The position numbers and the translations under genes were made by a program. 64,000 bases of DNA, from assembly GCA_003167555.1 (NCBI GenBank), contig PMSN01000029.1:1-64000 (forward strand), read 5' to 3'. The notes under the pieces are model-generated. The model saw only the letters and a program-made list of their open reading frames with translations. It was not told the DNA's origin and made no database searches. This document shows, piece by piece, positions 17,191 to 26,092 of the stretch (its first letter is position 1; each line of letters starts with the position of its first letter). This stretch comes from Spartobacteria bacterium. Its GTDB lineage: Bacteria > Verrucomicrobiota > Verrucomicrobiia > Chthoniobacterales > UBA10450.

Positions 17191-18507
17191 TTGAAGATAA
17201 CCAAAAAAAAACTCCTGATCCTCGCGCTGCTTCTTATCGGCGTCGCACTGCTCGCTCTGTTTGGGCTGGGCGGGAGCGACAGCGTCTCTTATTCGACCTC
17301 TCTAGTTGAAAAAGGCGATATCTTCCAGGTGGTCGATGCGACCGGCACGATCAACGCGGTCACGACCGTGCAAGTGGGATCGCAAGTCTCGGGAGTGATT
17401 TCCGAGTTGCGCGCGGACTTCAATTCGCATGTTTCCAAGGGCGACGTGATCGCGCAGATCGCCCCGGAGCTTTTCGAGGGTGCCTTTGCTCAAGCCAAGG
17501 CGGATTTGGCGAATGCCGAGGCGAATGTGGCGGTCGCGGCCGCGAACACCGTCAAGGCCAAGGCGGCCCAGGCGCAAATGAAGGCAGACTACGACCGCAA
17601 CGTTGGCCTGACCAAGAGCGGCGCCGTAAGTCAGCAGGCGTTCGAGCTGGCGAAGGCGAATGCGGAAAGCGCGGATGCACAGGTGGCCGCCGCGCAGGCG
17701 CAGGAATTGCAAGCGCGCGCCCAAGTGGATCAAAAACGCGCGGCCGTGCAAGTGGCGCAGACGAACCTCGATTACACGACGATTCGCGCGCCTATCGATG
17801 GCACGGTGGTCGCCCGCACGGTCGACGTCGGCCAGACCGTGGCGGCCTCCTTGCAAGCGCCGACGTTATTCACCATCGCGCAGGACCTGACGAAGATGCA
17901 GGTCTATGCAAAGACTGACGAGTCCGACGTGGGCGGGATGAAGCGCGGTCAGAAGGTCACTTTCAAGGTCGATGCTTATCCGCGAGAGACTTTTTCGGGG
18001 ACGGTGTCGCAGGTCCGGATGAATTCCACTGTCGTGCAAAACGTAGTTACGTACGACACGATCATCGAGTTCGATAATCCGGAACTGAAACTCTTCCCGG
18101 GTATGACCGCCTACGTCAACATTCCCGTGGCCACGGCGACCGGTGTCATCAAAGTTCCCAATGCAGCGCTGCGTTTCAAACCGGATTTGCCGGCAAGCGA
18201 ACTCCGGGCGCTCTACCAGAAGTTCGGCCTTCCAGAAGAAGGCGACAGCGCGAAAGCCTCGGAGCGTTCTCCTGCGCCGAACAAGCCTGCTTCAGGTCCC
18301 AGGAACGAAGCTCGAATTGTTTGGAAGCTGGTTTCGCGCAAGGCGCTCGAACCGGTCCGCATCAAGACCGGCATCACCGATCATACCAACACGGAACTGC
18401 TGCAGACATTGAATGGGAGTCTGAAACCTGGCGATGCCCTGCTTACTGGCGTGATGCAAAGTCGCTCGGAAAAATCTTCCGGCCCCGGCGGCCCACGGCG
18501 GCCGTAG
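17191..18507 (+). CDS. MacA-type periplasmic adaptor (membrane fusion protein)
   Basis: About 438 residues from a TTG start preceded by GAAGAGGG; a GTG ten codons upstream is an alternative. An N-terminal anchor (LLILALLLIGVALLALFGLG) is followed by the lipoyl half VTTVQVGSQVSGVISELRAD, a long alpha-hairpin (about 85-190, Ala/Lys-rich), the second lipoyl half TTIRAPIDGTVVARTVDVGQ and a beta-barrel domain (VGGMKRGQKVTFKVDAYPRE). It bridges an inner-membrane permease and an outer-membrane channel. It heads a four-gene operon with an ATPase and two permeases; no TolC gene is present here. Confidence 0.9.
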   Translation: MKITKKKLLILALLLIGVALLALFGLGGSDSVSYSTSLVEKGDIFQVVDATGTINAVTTVQVGSQVSGVISELRADFNSHVSKGDVIAQIAPELFEGAFAQAKADLANAEANVAVAAANTVKAKAAQAQMKADYDRNVGLTKSGAVSQQAFELAKANAESADAQVAAAQAQELQARAQVDQKRAAVQVAQTNLDYTTIRAPIDGTVVARTVDVGQTVAASLQAPTLFTIAQDLTKMQVYAKTDESDVGGMKRGQKVTFKVDAYPRETFSGTVSQVRMNSTVVQNVVTYDTIIEFDNPELKLFPGMTAYVNIPVATATGVIKVPNAALRFKPDLPASELRALYQKFGLPEEGDSAKASERSPAPNKPASGPRNEARIVWKLVSRKALEPVRIKTGITDHTNTELLQTLNGSLKPGDALLTGVMQSRSEKSSGPGGPRRP

Positions 18508-18527
18508 AATTCCACTGTGCACAAGTA

Positions 18528-19316
18528 ATGAGCGCTTTAGTGGCAACTTCCGAATCTCCGGTTACCGGAGCTCATTCGCACGCGAGCGTTCTCCGCGTGG
18601 AGGAGCTGCATAAGTATTATCAGATGGGGGAGAACAAGGTCCACGCGTTGCGCGGCGTGAACGTCGAGATCAATCGCGGAGAGTTTGTCGCGATCATGGG
18701 CGCAAGCGGCAGTGGCAAGTCGACCTTCATGAACATCCTGGGTTGCCTCGACAAGCCCAGCTCGGGCCGTTACCTGCTTGAAGGCATTGATGTCGCCGGG
18801 CTGGACAAGACACAGCTAGCTGGCATTCGGAACCGCAAGATCGGGTTCGTCTTTCAAGGCTTCAATCTCCTATCCCGCACCACCGCACTCGAAAATACAG
18901 AACTACCAACTCTCTACGCACGCCTCGATAAAGCGGAAAGGCGCGCGCGCGCGGTTGAGTCACTCCGCCTGGTCGGGCTCGCGGATCGAACAGATCATTT
19001 TCCGTCGCAACTTTCCGGCGGCCAGCAACAGCGAGTCGCCATTGCTCGTGCTCTCGTGAATCGGCCGTCGATCCTTCTCGCCGATGAACCGACTGGGAAC
19101 CTCGATAGTAGAACTTCAGTAGAGGTGATGGAGATTTTCCAGGCACTTAACGACAAGGGCCTAACCATTATTCTTGTGACTCATGAGACCGATATCGCCA
19201 ACTTCGCCCGGCGCAGCATTGTTTTTCGCGACGGCACGATCCGTCGCGACGAAAGTATTTCGAGACGGTCCTTCGCCGCGGAGCTGATCAGGACAATGCC
19301 GGCGCTAGGGGACTAG
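18528..19316 (+). CDS. ABC transporter ATP-binding protein, MacB/LolD class
   Basis: 262 residues from ATG at 18528. Walker [17 protein letters not shown] at about 60, Q-loop [16 protein letters not shown], signature [15 protein letters not shown], Walker [18 protein letters not shown] and switch His in VTHETD are all present. The opening [20 protein letters not shown] is typical of the MacB/FtsE/LolD group. It supplies energy for the two permeases that follow at 7- and 35-base spacing. The C-terminal 25 residues are Arg-rich. Confidence 0.9.
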   Translation: MSALVATSESPVTGAHSHASVLRVEELHKYYQMGENKVHALRGVNVEINRGEFVAIMGASGSGKSTFMNILGCLDKPSSGRYLLEGIDVAGLDKTQLAGIRNRKIGFVFQGFNLLSRTTALENTELPTLYARLDKAERRARAVESLRLVGLADRTDHFPSQLSGGQQQRVAIARALVNRPSILLADEPTGNLDSRTSVEVMEIFQALNDKGLTIILVTHETDIANFARRSIVFRDGTIRRDESISRRSFAAELIRTMPALGD

Positions 19317-19323
19317 GAGAGTC

Positions 19324-20544
19324 ATGGACTTACTTTCCACGCTCCAGATAGCCGCCCGCGCGCTGCTTCGAAATAAAATGCGGTCGATCTTGACGATGCT
19401 CGGCATCATCATCGGTGTCGGGGCGGTGATAGCGATGATAGGAATAGGCCAGGGCGCCGATCAGACGGTGCAGAAACAAATCGCGACCCTTGGATCGAAC
19501 ATGCTCTTCATCAGTTCGGGCTCGGCCACTGGCGGCGGGCTTCGCATGGGCAATGGCAGCACCAAGACATTGCTCGAATCGGACGTGACGGCGATCGCGC
19601 GAGAATGCCCCGCTGTGGTGGCGGCAGCGCCCGGGACGCAAACATCGGCCCAGATCGTCTATGAAGGAGACAATTGGGGAACGCGAGTAGTCGGGACAAC
19701 CCCGGATTACTTCGATATCCGCACATGGCCATTCCAAAGTGGGACAAGTTTCACCCAGGACGATGTCACGAATGCCGCGAACGTGGCCGTGATCGGCGAG
19801 ACTGTGCGAAAGAACCTCTTCCCTTCCACCGAGGCCGTAGGGAAGAAGATCCGCATTGGAACTTTGCCCTTCCTGGTGGTCGGTGTTCTGATCGCGAAAG
19901 GACAATCGGCCGCGCTCAGCGAAGATCAGGACGACACGATCATCGCTCCGCTTACAACCGTGCAGAAAAAGATAACCGGTCAACCGTGGTTACGGTTTGC
20001 CATGGCCTCGGCCAGATCGCGATCGTCGAGCTATGCCGCGCAGCAACAGATCCAGGCTCTCTTGCGCGATCGTCATCGGATCCGCGCCGGCCAGACAGAT
20101 GACTTCACCGTTCGAAATCTTGCCGACATTGCCGATGTTGCTTCAGAAGCGAGCAAGGTCATGACCGTGCTTCTGGGCTCGATCGGCGGAGTGTCGCTTT
20201 TCGTAGGCGGCCTTGGGATCATGAATATCATGCTTGTTTCCGTGACGGAACGAACCCGCGAGATCGGCATTCGCATCGCGATCGGTGCAACCGAAGGCGA
20301 CGTGCAGCGGCAGTTCTTGTTTGAAGCTATCGCCATAAGCCTGCTCGGGGGCGTCATCGGAATTCTAACGGGGGTAGGAGCTTCGTTTATCATTTCCTCG
20401 ACGGCGGGATGGCCCATAGCTGTCTCTACTACCGCCATCTTGGTCGCCACCGTAGTTTCAATCGCGATTGGCGTGTTCTTTGGTTACTACCCCGCCCAAA
20501 AGGCGGCGCGGTTGGATCCTATCGAAGCGCTTCGTTATGAGTAG
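19324..20544 (+). CDS. MacB-type ABC transporter permease, paralogue 1
   Basis: A 406-residue permease: N-terminal helix after ARALLRNKMRSILTMLGIII, a large periplasmic MacB_PCD domain (about 45-240, with TPDYFDIRTWPFQSGTSFTQ) and a C-terminal FtsX domain with three helices (VSLFVGGLGIMNIMLVSVTE, RTREIGIRIAIGATEGDVQR). The final APQKAARLDPIEALRYE-like end is standard. MacB proteins export macrolides, peptides or lipoproteins by a mechanotransmission mechanism; substrate here unknown. Confidence 0.9.
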   Translation: MDLLSTLQIAARALLRNKMRSILTMLGIIIGVGAVIAMIGIGQGADQTVQKQIATLGSNMLFISSGSATGGGLRMGNGSTKTLLESDVTAIARECPAVVAAAPGTQTSAQIVYEGDNWGTRVVGTTPDYFDIRTWPFQSGTSFTQDDVTNAANVAVIGETVRKNLFPSTEAVGKKIRIGTLPFLVVGVLIAKGQSAALSEDQDDTIIAPLTTVQKKITGQPWLRFAMASARSRSSSYAAQQQIQALLRDRHRIRAGQTDDFTVRNLADIADVASEASKVMTVLLGSIGGVSLFVGGLGIMNIMLVSVTERTREIGIRIAIGATEGDVQRQFLFEAIAISLLGGVIGILTGVGASFIISSTAGWPIAVSTTAILVATVVSIAIGVFFGYYPAQKAARLDPIEALRYE

Positions 20545-20571
20545 GAGCGTTGTAACCTAACGAGACCAGCA

Positions 20572-21789
20572 ATGTTCTTTGACACGATCATGCGGGAAGC
20601 CTTCAAGGCGTTGCTGCGGAACAAAATCCGAAGTGTCTTGACGATGCTGGGCATCATCGCGGGCGTCGGTTCGTTCATCTGCGTGGTAGGCGTCGGCGAG
20701 GCAGGATCAAAGCGGGTCGCAGACCAGCTCCATAACGTCGGAGACAACCTCGTCTGGCTCGAAGCGGGCGGCCGCGCGCGGAATGGCGTGCGCGTCGGCA
20801 GCAGAGGAAGCAAGACGCTTACGCTCGGCGATTGCCGGGCCGTGCTCGACCAAGTGCCGGGGATCAAGAGCGCTTCTCCCAATGTGGATGGACACATTCA
20901 GGTCATCTCCGGCAACTCGAATTGGGGAACGCAGTTTCGCGGAGTGAGCCCGGATTATTTCGAGATCAGAAAATGGCGAATCGCGCTGGGATCGCCTTTC
21001 ATCGAGGACGACGTCGAACAGGCCTCGACCGTTTGCGTGATCGGAGAGACCATCGCGTCCAACTTATTCGGAACCGCCAATCCGGTCGGCGAAGTAATCC
21101 GAGTTCAGGGCGTCCCATTCAAAGTGCTCGGCGTGCTCCAAGCCAAGGGATTCTCCGCCACGGGGCAGGATCAAGACGACTTCCTGGTTATGCCGATCAC
21201 GACCGCGCAGAAACGGATCACAGGCCAAGAGTGGCTGGATGACGTTTACTTCTCGGCCACGCGCCGGGAAGACATTCCGGAAGCGGCCAAACGCATTATC
21301 GCGCTCGTGCGGGAACGGCATCACTTGCGCCCTGGCGAAGAGGACGATTTCAACATCCGCACGCCGGAAGAAATTATTCGCGCGCAACTGGCCGCCGCAA
21401 ATGTTTTCACTCTCTTGCTCGGAAGCGCGGCGTCGTTGTCGCTCCTCGTGGGCGGCATCGGCATCATGAACATCATGATGGTCTCGGTGACGGAACGCAC
21501 GCGCGAGATTGGCGTGCGCATGGCTGTCGGCGCAACCGACCGCGATATTCGAATGCAGTTCCTGAGCGAAGCGATCGTCATGAGCTTGATCGGCGGAGCG
21601 ATGGGCGTCGCGGCAGGAATTGCCGGTTCCTTCCTGTTGCGAAGTACGCTGCATTGGGAAATGCGGCTGTCCTTCAACATCATAATCATCGCAGCGCTTT
21701 TCTCCGCCGGGGTCGGGATCTTCTTCGGTTATTATCCGGCACACAAGGCCTCGCAGTTAAACCCGATTGAAGGTCTGCGCTTCGAATGA
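20572..21789 (+). CDS. MacB-type ABC transporter permease, paralogue 2
   Basis: A 405-residue permease with the same plan as its upstream neighbour: EAFKALLRNKIRSVLTMLGI, a PCD domain with SPDYFEIRKWRIALGSPFIE, and an FtsX domain with LLVGGIGIMNIMMVSVTERT and YYPAHKASQLNPIEGLRFE. The two proteins differ throughout, so this is an old tandem duplication. Because one ATPase and one adaptor serve both, they may form a heterodimer rather than two homodimers. Its TGA overlaps the start of the next gene (ATGA). Confidence 0.9.
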   Translation: MFFDTIMREAFKALLRNKIRSVLTMLGIIAGVGSFICVVGVGEAGSKRVADQLHNVGDNLVWLEAGGRARNGVRVGSRGSKTLTLGDCRAVLDQVPGIKSASPNVDGHIQVISGNSNWGTQFRGVSPDYFEIRKWRIALGSPFIEDDVEQASTVCVIGETIASNLFGTANPVGEVIRVQGVPFKVLGVLQAKGFSATGQDQDDFLVMPITTAQKRITGQEWLDDVYFSATRREDIPEAAKRIIALVRERHHLRPGEEDDFNIRTPEEIIRAQLAAANVFTLLLGSAASLSLLVGGIGIMNIMMVSVTERTREIGVRMAVGATDRDIRMQFLSEAIVMSLIGGAMGVAAGIAGSFLLRSTLHWEMRLSFNIIIIAALFSAGVGIFFGYYPAHKASQLNPIEGLRFE

Positions 21790-23219
21790 TGGGCGCTCCT
21801 CCGGCCGTCATCGCTCTGCCGCTTGGACCCTATAAAATGAAGCGCAGGATTTTGCTCCTTTCGCTTCTTTCGTTGCTGCAATTCGTGCTGGTGCACTTTG
21901 TCCTGATCCAGCAGTTCCCTAACTCTGGTGACGAACAGGCTTATCTGTACGAGGCGCAATTATTTTCCCACGGACAGCTCTATGCGGAAGACCCGATCTA
22001 CGACCGGGCACATCCGCTCAACAAGTTCGTGGCCGCGGATGCGATGGACGATACAGAGGGCCGCCGCTTCTCGAAATACGATCCGGGCTGGCCCGCGTTG
22101 CTTTCGCTTGGCGCCCGGCTGCGGATTGAAGGGCTGGTTGCGCCATTGCTCGGAGCGCTGACGGTTTTCCTGCTTCTCTCCTACGTGCGCAAACGGATCG
22201 GCGCTGAGTTTGTAGCTACTACCTGGTGGCTTGTGACGATTTGTTCGTTCTTCTTTCTCAGTGTCGCCAACTTCGGAACGCATACCGCTTCCATGGCATT
22301 TCTTTTTGGCGCATTCTTTCTCTACGACGGCACGCTCGAACGCCCACCGGAACATTGCCGCTGGCGACTGCTCAGTGTGGGACTGCTTCTCGGCTATTGT
22401 TCTTTGATCCGCTACATTGATTGGATCCCTCTGCTGGGATGGATTGCTTTCGATTTGTTGCGGCAGAGAAAAACCAAGGGACTTCTCCTGGTTTTGCTTG
22501 GGTTCGGCCTGCTCGCCTTCCTTCATTTGATTTACAATAAGCTTCTTACTGGAGACGCGCTCACACCGCCGGGCGTCCATTTCGCGAGAGGAAGTGTGGA
22601 GGTCCACTTCGGCTTTTTCCTGACGGGCTTCGAAACAACCGCGATCCGGCTTCGTCGAGTGCTCTACGCTTTTCCACCGGCCATTTTGCTTCTCCTATGC
22701 CTGACTCGGTCCGGCCGGAGCGTGAGACTGAGATCGTACCTGACGCTTTTCGCGCTCAATGTGGCCGTCTACTTTCTCTATGCGGGAGGCGTTGCCGGGC
22801 CGGGACCGCGCTATTATTTCCCTTACTTTCCATTTCTCTTTCTCGCGGTCGTTGAGGTTTACCGGCTGACCCGCGGGCAGAGGCCCGTGAAAATCGGATG
22901 GAGCGCGGCCATCGCGTCTCTCGTCGTGTGCAGTTTCATTTATGCGGACGGTCAAACTCGCGATATCTACAAACGACGAGATCTCGAGCGCACGGTCGCC
23001 ACCATTCCGGAGAAGAAGAAGATCATCTTGCTCGAGAGCGGGACCTACAAGATGGAGATACCCGATCTCGTCCGGAATCCCCCCGATTTGTGGTCCGCCG
23101 ATCTGCTCTACTTTGCTTATGGCGGCGGTGGGGGAATCGCCGACCTCCTGCAGCGCTTTCCCGAGCATAGCGTTTATCTCTATCGTTATCCTGGCTCACT
23201 TAGACGGTGGAAGGGATAG
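21786..23219 (+). CDS. GT-C-type polytopic membrane protein (glycosyltransferase-like)
   Basis: A 477-residue protein with about ten membrane segments. After the first helix (ILLLSLLSLLQFVLVHFVLI) comes the loop FPNSGDEQAYLYEAQLFSHG with an acidic pair, as in ArnT/PMT-type GT-C glycosyltransferases, and later RYYFPYFPFLFLAVVEVYRL. The C-terminal 100 residues are soluble. The family assignment rests on architecture only. The start overlaps the permease stop by four bases (ATGA), so translation is coupled; a second Met at codon 18 (MKRRILL) is an alternative start. A lipid-linked sugar donor would be expected. Confidence 0.7.
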   Translation: MMGAPPAVIALPLGPYKMKRRILLLSLLSLLQFVLVHFVLIQQFPNSGDEQAYLYEAQLFSHGQLYAEDPIYDRAHPLNKFVAADAMDDTEGRRFSKYDPGWPALLSLGARLRIEGLVAPLLGALTVFLLLSYVRKRIGAEFVATTWWLVTICSFFFLSVANFGTHTASMAFLFGAFFLYDGTLERPPEHCRWRLLSVGLLLGYCSLIRYIDWIPLLGWIAFDLLRQRKTKGLLLVLLGFGLLAFLHLIYNKLLTGDALTPPGVHFARGSVEVHFGFFLTGFETTAIRLRRVLYAFPPAILLLLCLTRSGRSVRLRSYLTLFALNVAVYFLYAGGVAGPGPRYYFPYFPFLFLAVVEVYRLTRGQRPVKIGWSAAIASLVVCSFIYADGQTRDIYKRRDLERTVATIPEKKKIILLESGTYKMEIPDLVRNPPDLWSADLLYFAYGGGGGIADLLQRFPEHSVYLYRYPGSLRRWKG

Positions 23220-23296
23220 AGAGGGTCAGCTGACCAAAGTGGCCTCAATCTCGCACGCTTTTTTGCGTAATCCCTGAATGAGAGTAGCTTGGGGGT

Positions 23297-23611
23297 ATGA
23301 AAAAGTTCAGCTTGCTCAGTTTTGTAACCGTGGCGCTGCTGGGATTCTCTCCAAATCTGCCCGCAGATTCGCAGCACAGAAGCGACGGTTATTACTACCC
23401 AGATGACTCCACCTATGACAGCCTCGGCAGAGTTCCAACAGTGCGAGACGTGCAGTTAGCGCTGGAAGCGCTAGGTTATTATGTTGGAGATAACCGCGGC
23501 AATTTTGGCTACGAGACTAGAACAGCAGTGAGACGCTATCAACGCGACAGGGGGCTGGCGATAACGGGCAAGATTGACACGGCGGTGCTCAACGCTCTAG
23601 GCCTGCGCTAG
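23297..23611 (+). CDS. Small exported peptidoglycan-binding protein
   Basis: 104 residues: a signal peptide (MKKFSLLSFVTVALLGFSPN to LPADS), a Tyr/Asp-rich spacer, and a PG_binding_1 domain (VRDVQLALEALGYYVGDNRG, TRTAVRRYQRDRGLAITGKI, DTAVLNALGL). The domain binds the cell-wall peptide stem and usually targets enzymes; here it is alone. The C-terminal domain of the protein at 43038-43889 is a relative with the same TATIDRRTLQSLGLG-like ending. It is convergent with the methyltransferase gene downstream. Confidence 0.85.
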   Translation: MKKFSLLSFVTVALLGFSPNLPADSQHRSDGYYYPDDSTYDSLGRVPTVRDVQLALEALGYYVGDNRGNFGYETRTAVRRYQRDRGLAITGKIDTAVLNALGLR

Positions 23612-23664
23612 CATCCGACGCGAAAGACATTGCTGAGCCACTGTTCGCTGGAGCGCCAGTCGTT

Positions 23665-24621
23665 TCAGATCAACTCTGCGAAACTTTGGTAGAGTGCGCG
23701 CCGAATTCGCTTCGCGGCCTTGCCTGTTACTTCAAACGGCTCTTCCACCATGTTCAGAGCAAAAGGCACCAGAGCACCCTTGCGCTCGGGAAGCTCTATG
23801 GCTCCGATGTGAAAGGATCTAATCTTGCGGAAAGGCCATCGATCGAAAAGCCATTCCGCTCCGTAAGGCATTCCTCCCTCCAAGGTTTCTCCGGCTTCTT
23901 CCGCCTTCCTGCCATAGGTGCCTAATTGAATGTCATGCAACACGATCCAGCCGCCGCCTTGGACATGAGGCGCGAGACGGAGCACATCGAGCAACGGCCA
24001 GGGATGGCGGTGATCGGCATCGATGAAGGCGAGGCCGAATTTATCGCGCGTTCCCAGCTCCCGGAGGAAATCCGATTCGCGTTCCGTGTGCACTCGCACA
24101 TTCGAGGCGAGCTCCGGAATCAGTTCGGGAATCTCAAAGCCGATCGGGCGCGTCTCGTCGATGCTGCAATGAGTGCGGGCGTCGATTGTCTCGACCGTAA
24201 TCCCGTTGCTGCTTCCGTGTTGACGATGGATAGCAGCAGCGATGATGGCGGCCGAGAAGCCGGTCAACGTTCCAATCTCGACGACACGGCGAGGCGCGAG
24301 AATGCTGACGAGGGCCGTGAGGAAAAAGTAATCGCGCGAACCGATCCCGCCCGGATATCGGACATCATCCAGGTCCACCATCGCATGGAGGAAATCGAGT
24401 TCGCCGGGCGGAGGAATTTTTCCCGCGCATCCTAATTCTGCCGCGAGAATTCGATACTTGATCTCAAACTGCTCGAAAGACTTGAATTCGCCGATGTCAC
24501 AGTAACCGCCTGCGACATTCGATGGCTCCTTGGTAACAGCGCCTCGTATTTTGCGCGCGACTTCGAGACGGCGGCCGCGAGGCGCATACCGCAAGGCATT
24601 GAAATAACGCGCAAATCGCAA
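23665..24621 (-). CDS. Class I SAM-dependent methyltransferase (Methyltransf_24 type)
   Basis: 318 residues. The SAM motif I is VVEIGTLTGFSAAIIAAAI at about 120-138, followed by an acidic residue in VETIDARTH and motif-4-like FGLAFIDADHRHPWPLLDVL, with GGWIVLHDIQLG after it. This is the pattern of the O-methyltransferase/cephalosporin hydroxylase-like group with a metal-binding Asp-Asp pair. The N-terminal 90 residues are specific to this protein. Substrate unknown; no pathway partner is adjacent. Confidence 0.75.
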   Translation of the reverse strand: MRFARYFNALRYAPRGRRLEVARKIRGAVTKEPSNVAGGYCDIGEFKSFEQFEIKYRILAAELGCAGKIPPPGELDFLHAMVDLDDVRYPGGIGSRDYFFLTALVSILAPRRVVEIGTLTGFSAAIIAAAIHRQHGSSNGITVETIDARTHCSIDETRPIGFEIPELIPELASNVRVHTERESDFLRELGTRDKFGLAFIDADHRHPWPLLDVLRLAPHVQGGGWIVLHDIQLGTYGRKAEEAGETLEGGMPYGAEWLFDRWPFRKIRSFHIGAIELPERKGALVPFALNMVEEPFEVTGKAAKRIRRALYQSFAELI

Positions 24622-24982
24622 CGGTGAGTTCTTCTTTGGTCCTGACCGTTGTAAGTCTTACGCCCTATGACGCAGTCGCGCAACGCGCCGTCGCAGACAG
24701 CCACAAACGGCGGGGATTTTCGAGGTCTTCACAAGTATCCTGGAGATCTGCTCATCGTCATCTGCTCGGTCACGTCCTTACATCTTATGCTGGCAATTAC
24801 GCCTGATTGTGGCGATTCGAGGAGCGGCTTGTCAAGGATATCATTCGATCGTGCTTCCGAAATAGGCTTTCGCTGGTGCGGCCGCAGCGAGGCCACGAGG
24901 CAGGTCGGTTCCAGCGCGTCCGGGATTAATTCCGTTGCCTGTTCTTCCCCGGGCAAGTAAAACCGGGGCGGATTACTGCCCA
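24622..24982. other. Intergenic stretch with nothing recognised
   Basis: About 360 bases between the methyltransferase start and the TIR gene. Short frames exist on both strands but none has family features or consistent composition. It must hold two divergent promoters; I could not place them with confidence. Confidence 0.4.
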
Positions 24983-25969
24983 ATGGTGCACGACGTTTTC
25001 ATTTCCCATTCGGCGCAGGACAAAGGGACAGCCGATGCCGTTTGTGCCGCCTTCGAAGAGGAGGCGATCCGTTGCTGGGTGGCGCCGCGCGATGTCCGGC
25101 CCGGGCGTTCGTTCCCGGGGGAAATCACGCGCGCGATTCAACGGAGCAAGGTGATGGTGCTGATTTTCTCGCGCCACTCAAATAACTCGGAGCAGGTGCT
25201 GCGTGAGGTGCAGCTGGCGGTCGATTCTCACCTGCCCATCGTCCGGTTGCGGATCGAAGACGTAACTCTGAGCGACGATCTAAGGTATTATCTCAGCACT
25301 CCGCATTGGCTCGATGCCCTCACCCCGCCGCTCTCTCAACATATTGCGCGTCTTGAAACCGCGATCAACGAACTCCTGGCTCAACCCGCGGAAGAGCAGG
25401 TAAAGGACGTAGTAGCCAGGGGAGCGCCCTCCGCCGAGTTGGCGGCGGGAAAAAAATCTGCGCCGATCGAACAGAAATCTCCCAAGAATCGGACGCCGCT
25501 TGTGATCGCCGCGGCTGTGATTCTCGCGGCCGGGGTTGCTGTCACGATATGGGCATTGCGGCCGGAGCGAACCAAGGAACCGAAAAGCGCTTCGGTGATC
25601 GCCCAGCAGACTCCTGCGCCGACACCTAGTGCTACACCGCAGCTTACGCGGACACCCGAGGTGATAGCTGTGGCAGTTACCCAATCTCCCAGCCCGCCTG
25701 AGAAGCCACAGTCAGAGGCAAGCCCCACATCCAGTGTTAGTGAACTAACTAAGAAGGGCCTTTACCCAGGAATGACCGAACATGGCAGGTATGGATGGAT
25801 GCATTCGTTCACGACTTCATCGGTAGTAACGAATCCAATGACGTTGGCCTGGCCGGCGCGTCAGTTCGCCAGTAATGGCGGGTTTCGGAGACCCGATTGC
25901 GGAAAGGCGGAAAAAAATGGCCCTTCGCGTCACCCTTTTCCGCTTTGGATAGGAGACGGAGGATTATGA
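24983..25969 (+). CDS. TIR-domain protein with one membrane segment, degenerate C-terminus
   Basis: From ATG at 24983 (MVHDVFISHSAQDKGTADAV; a start 16 codons upstream is possible) the first 140 residues form a bacterial TIR_2 domain: DVFISHS, CWVAPRDVRPGRSFPGEI, SKVMVLIFSRHSNNSEQVLR and REVQLAV. The Glu expected in NADase-type TIRs may be the one in SEQVLREV. A membrane helix follows (TPLVIAAAVILAAGVAVTIW) and then a Pro/Thr-rich stretch. After about residue 255 the frame looks wrong: the neighbouring frame at 25769-25868 reads TWQVWMDAFVHDFIGSNESN, which looks like real protein, so a frameshift near 25765 probably removed a C-terminal domain. Confidence 0.75.
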   Translation: MVHDVFISHSAQDKGTADAVCAAFEEEAIRCWVAPRDVRPGRSFPGEITRAIQRSKVMVLIFSRHSNNSEQVLREVQLAVDSHLPIVRLRIEDVTLSDDLRYYLSTPHWLDALTPPLSQHIARLETAINELLAQPAEEQVKDVVARGAPSAELAAGKKSAPIEQKSPKNRTPLVIAAAVILAAGVAVTIWALRPERTKEPKSASVIAQQTPAPTPSATPQLTRTPEVIAVAVTQSPSPPEKPQSEASPTSSVSELTKKGLYPGMTEHGRYGWMHSFTTSSVVTNPMTLAWPARQFASNGGFRRPDCGKAEKNGPSRHPFPLWIGDGGL

Positions 25970-26092
25970 ACCACAGCCCATCTGCAGTCTGCTCATCAAA
26001 AATTACGCGACTTCGGCAAGCATTATTGGTTTGTCTTCCGGCAGGCAGATGAGGTAATAGTCAGGGCGGCCCGAGACGAGGAAAATTATCTA

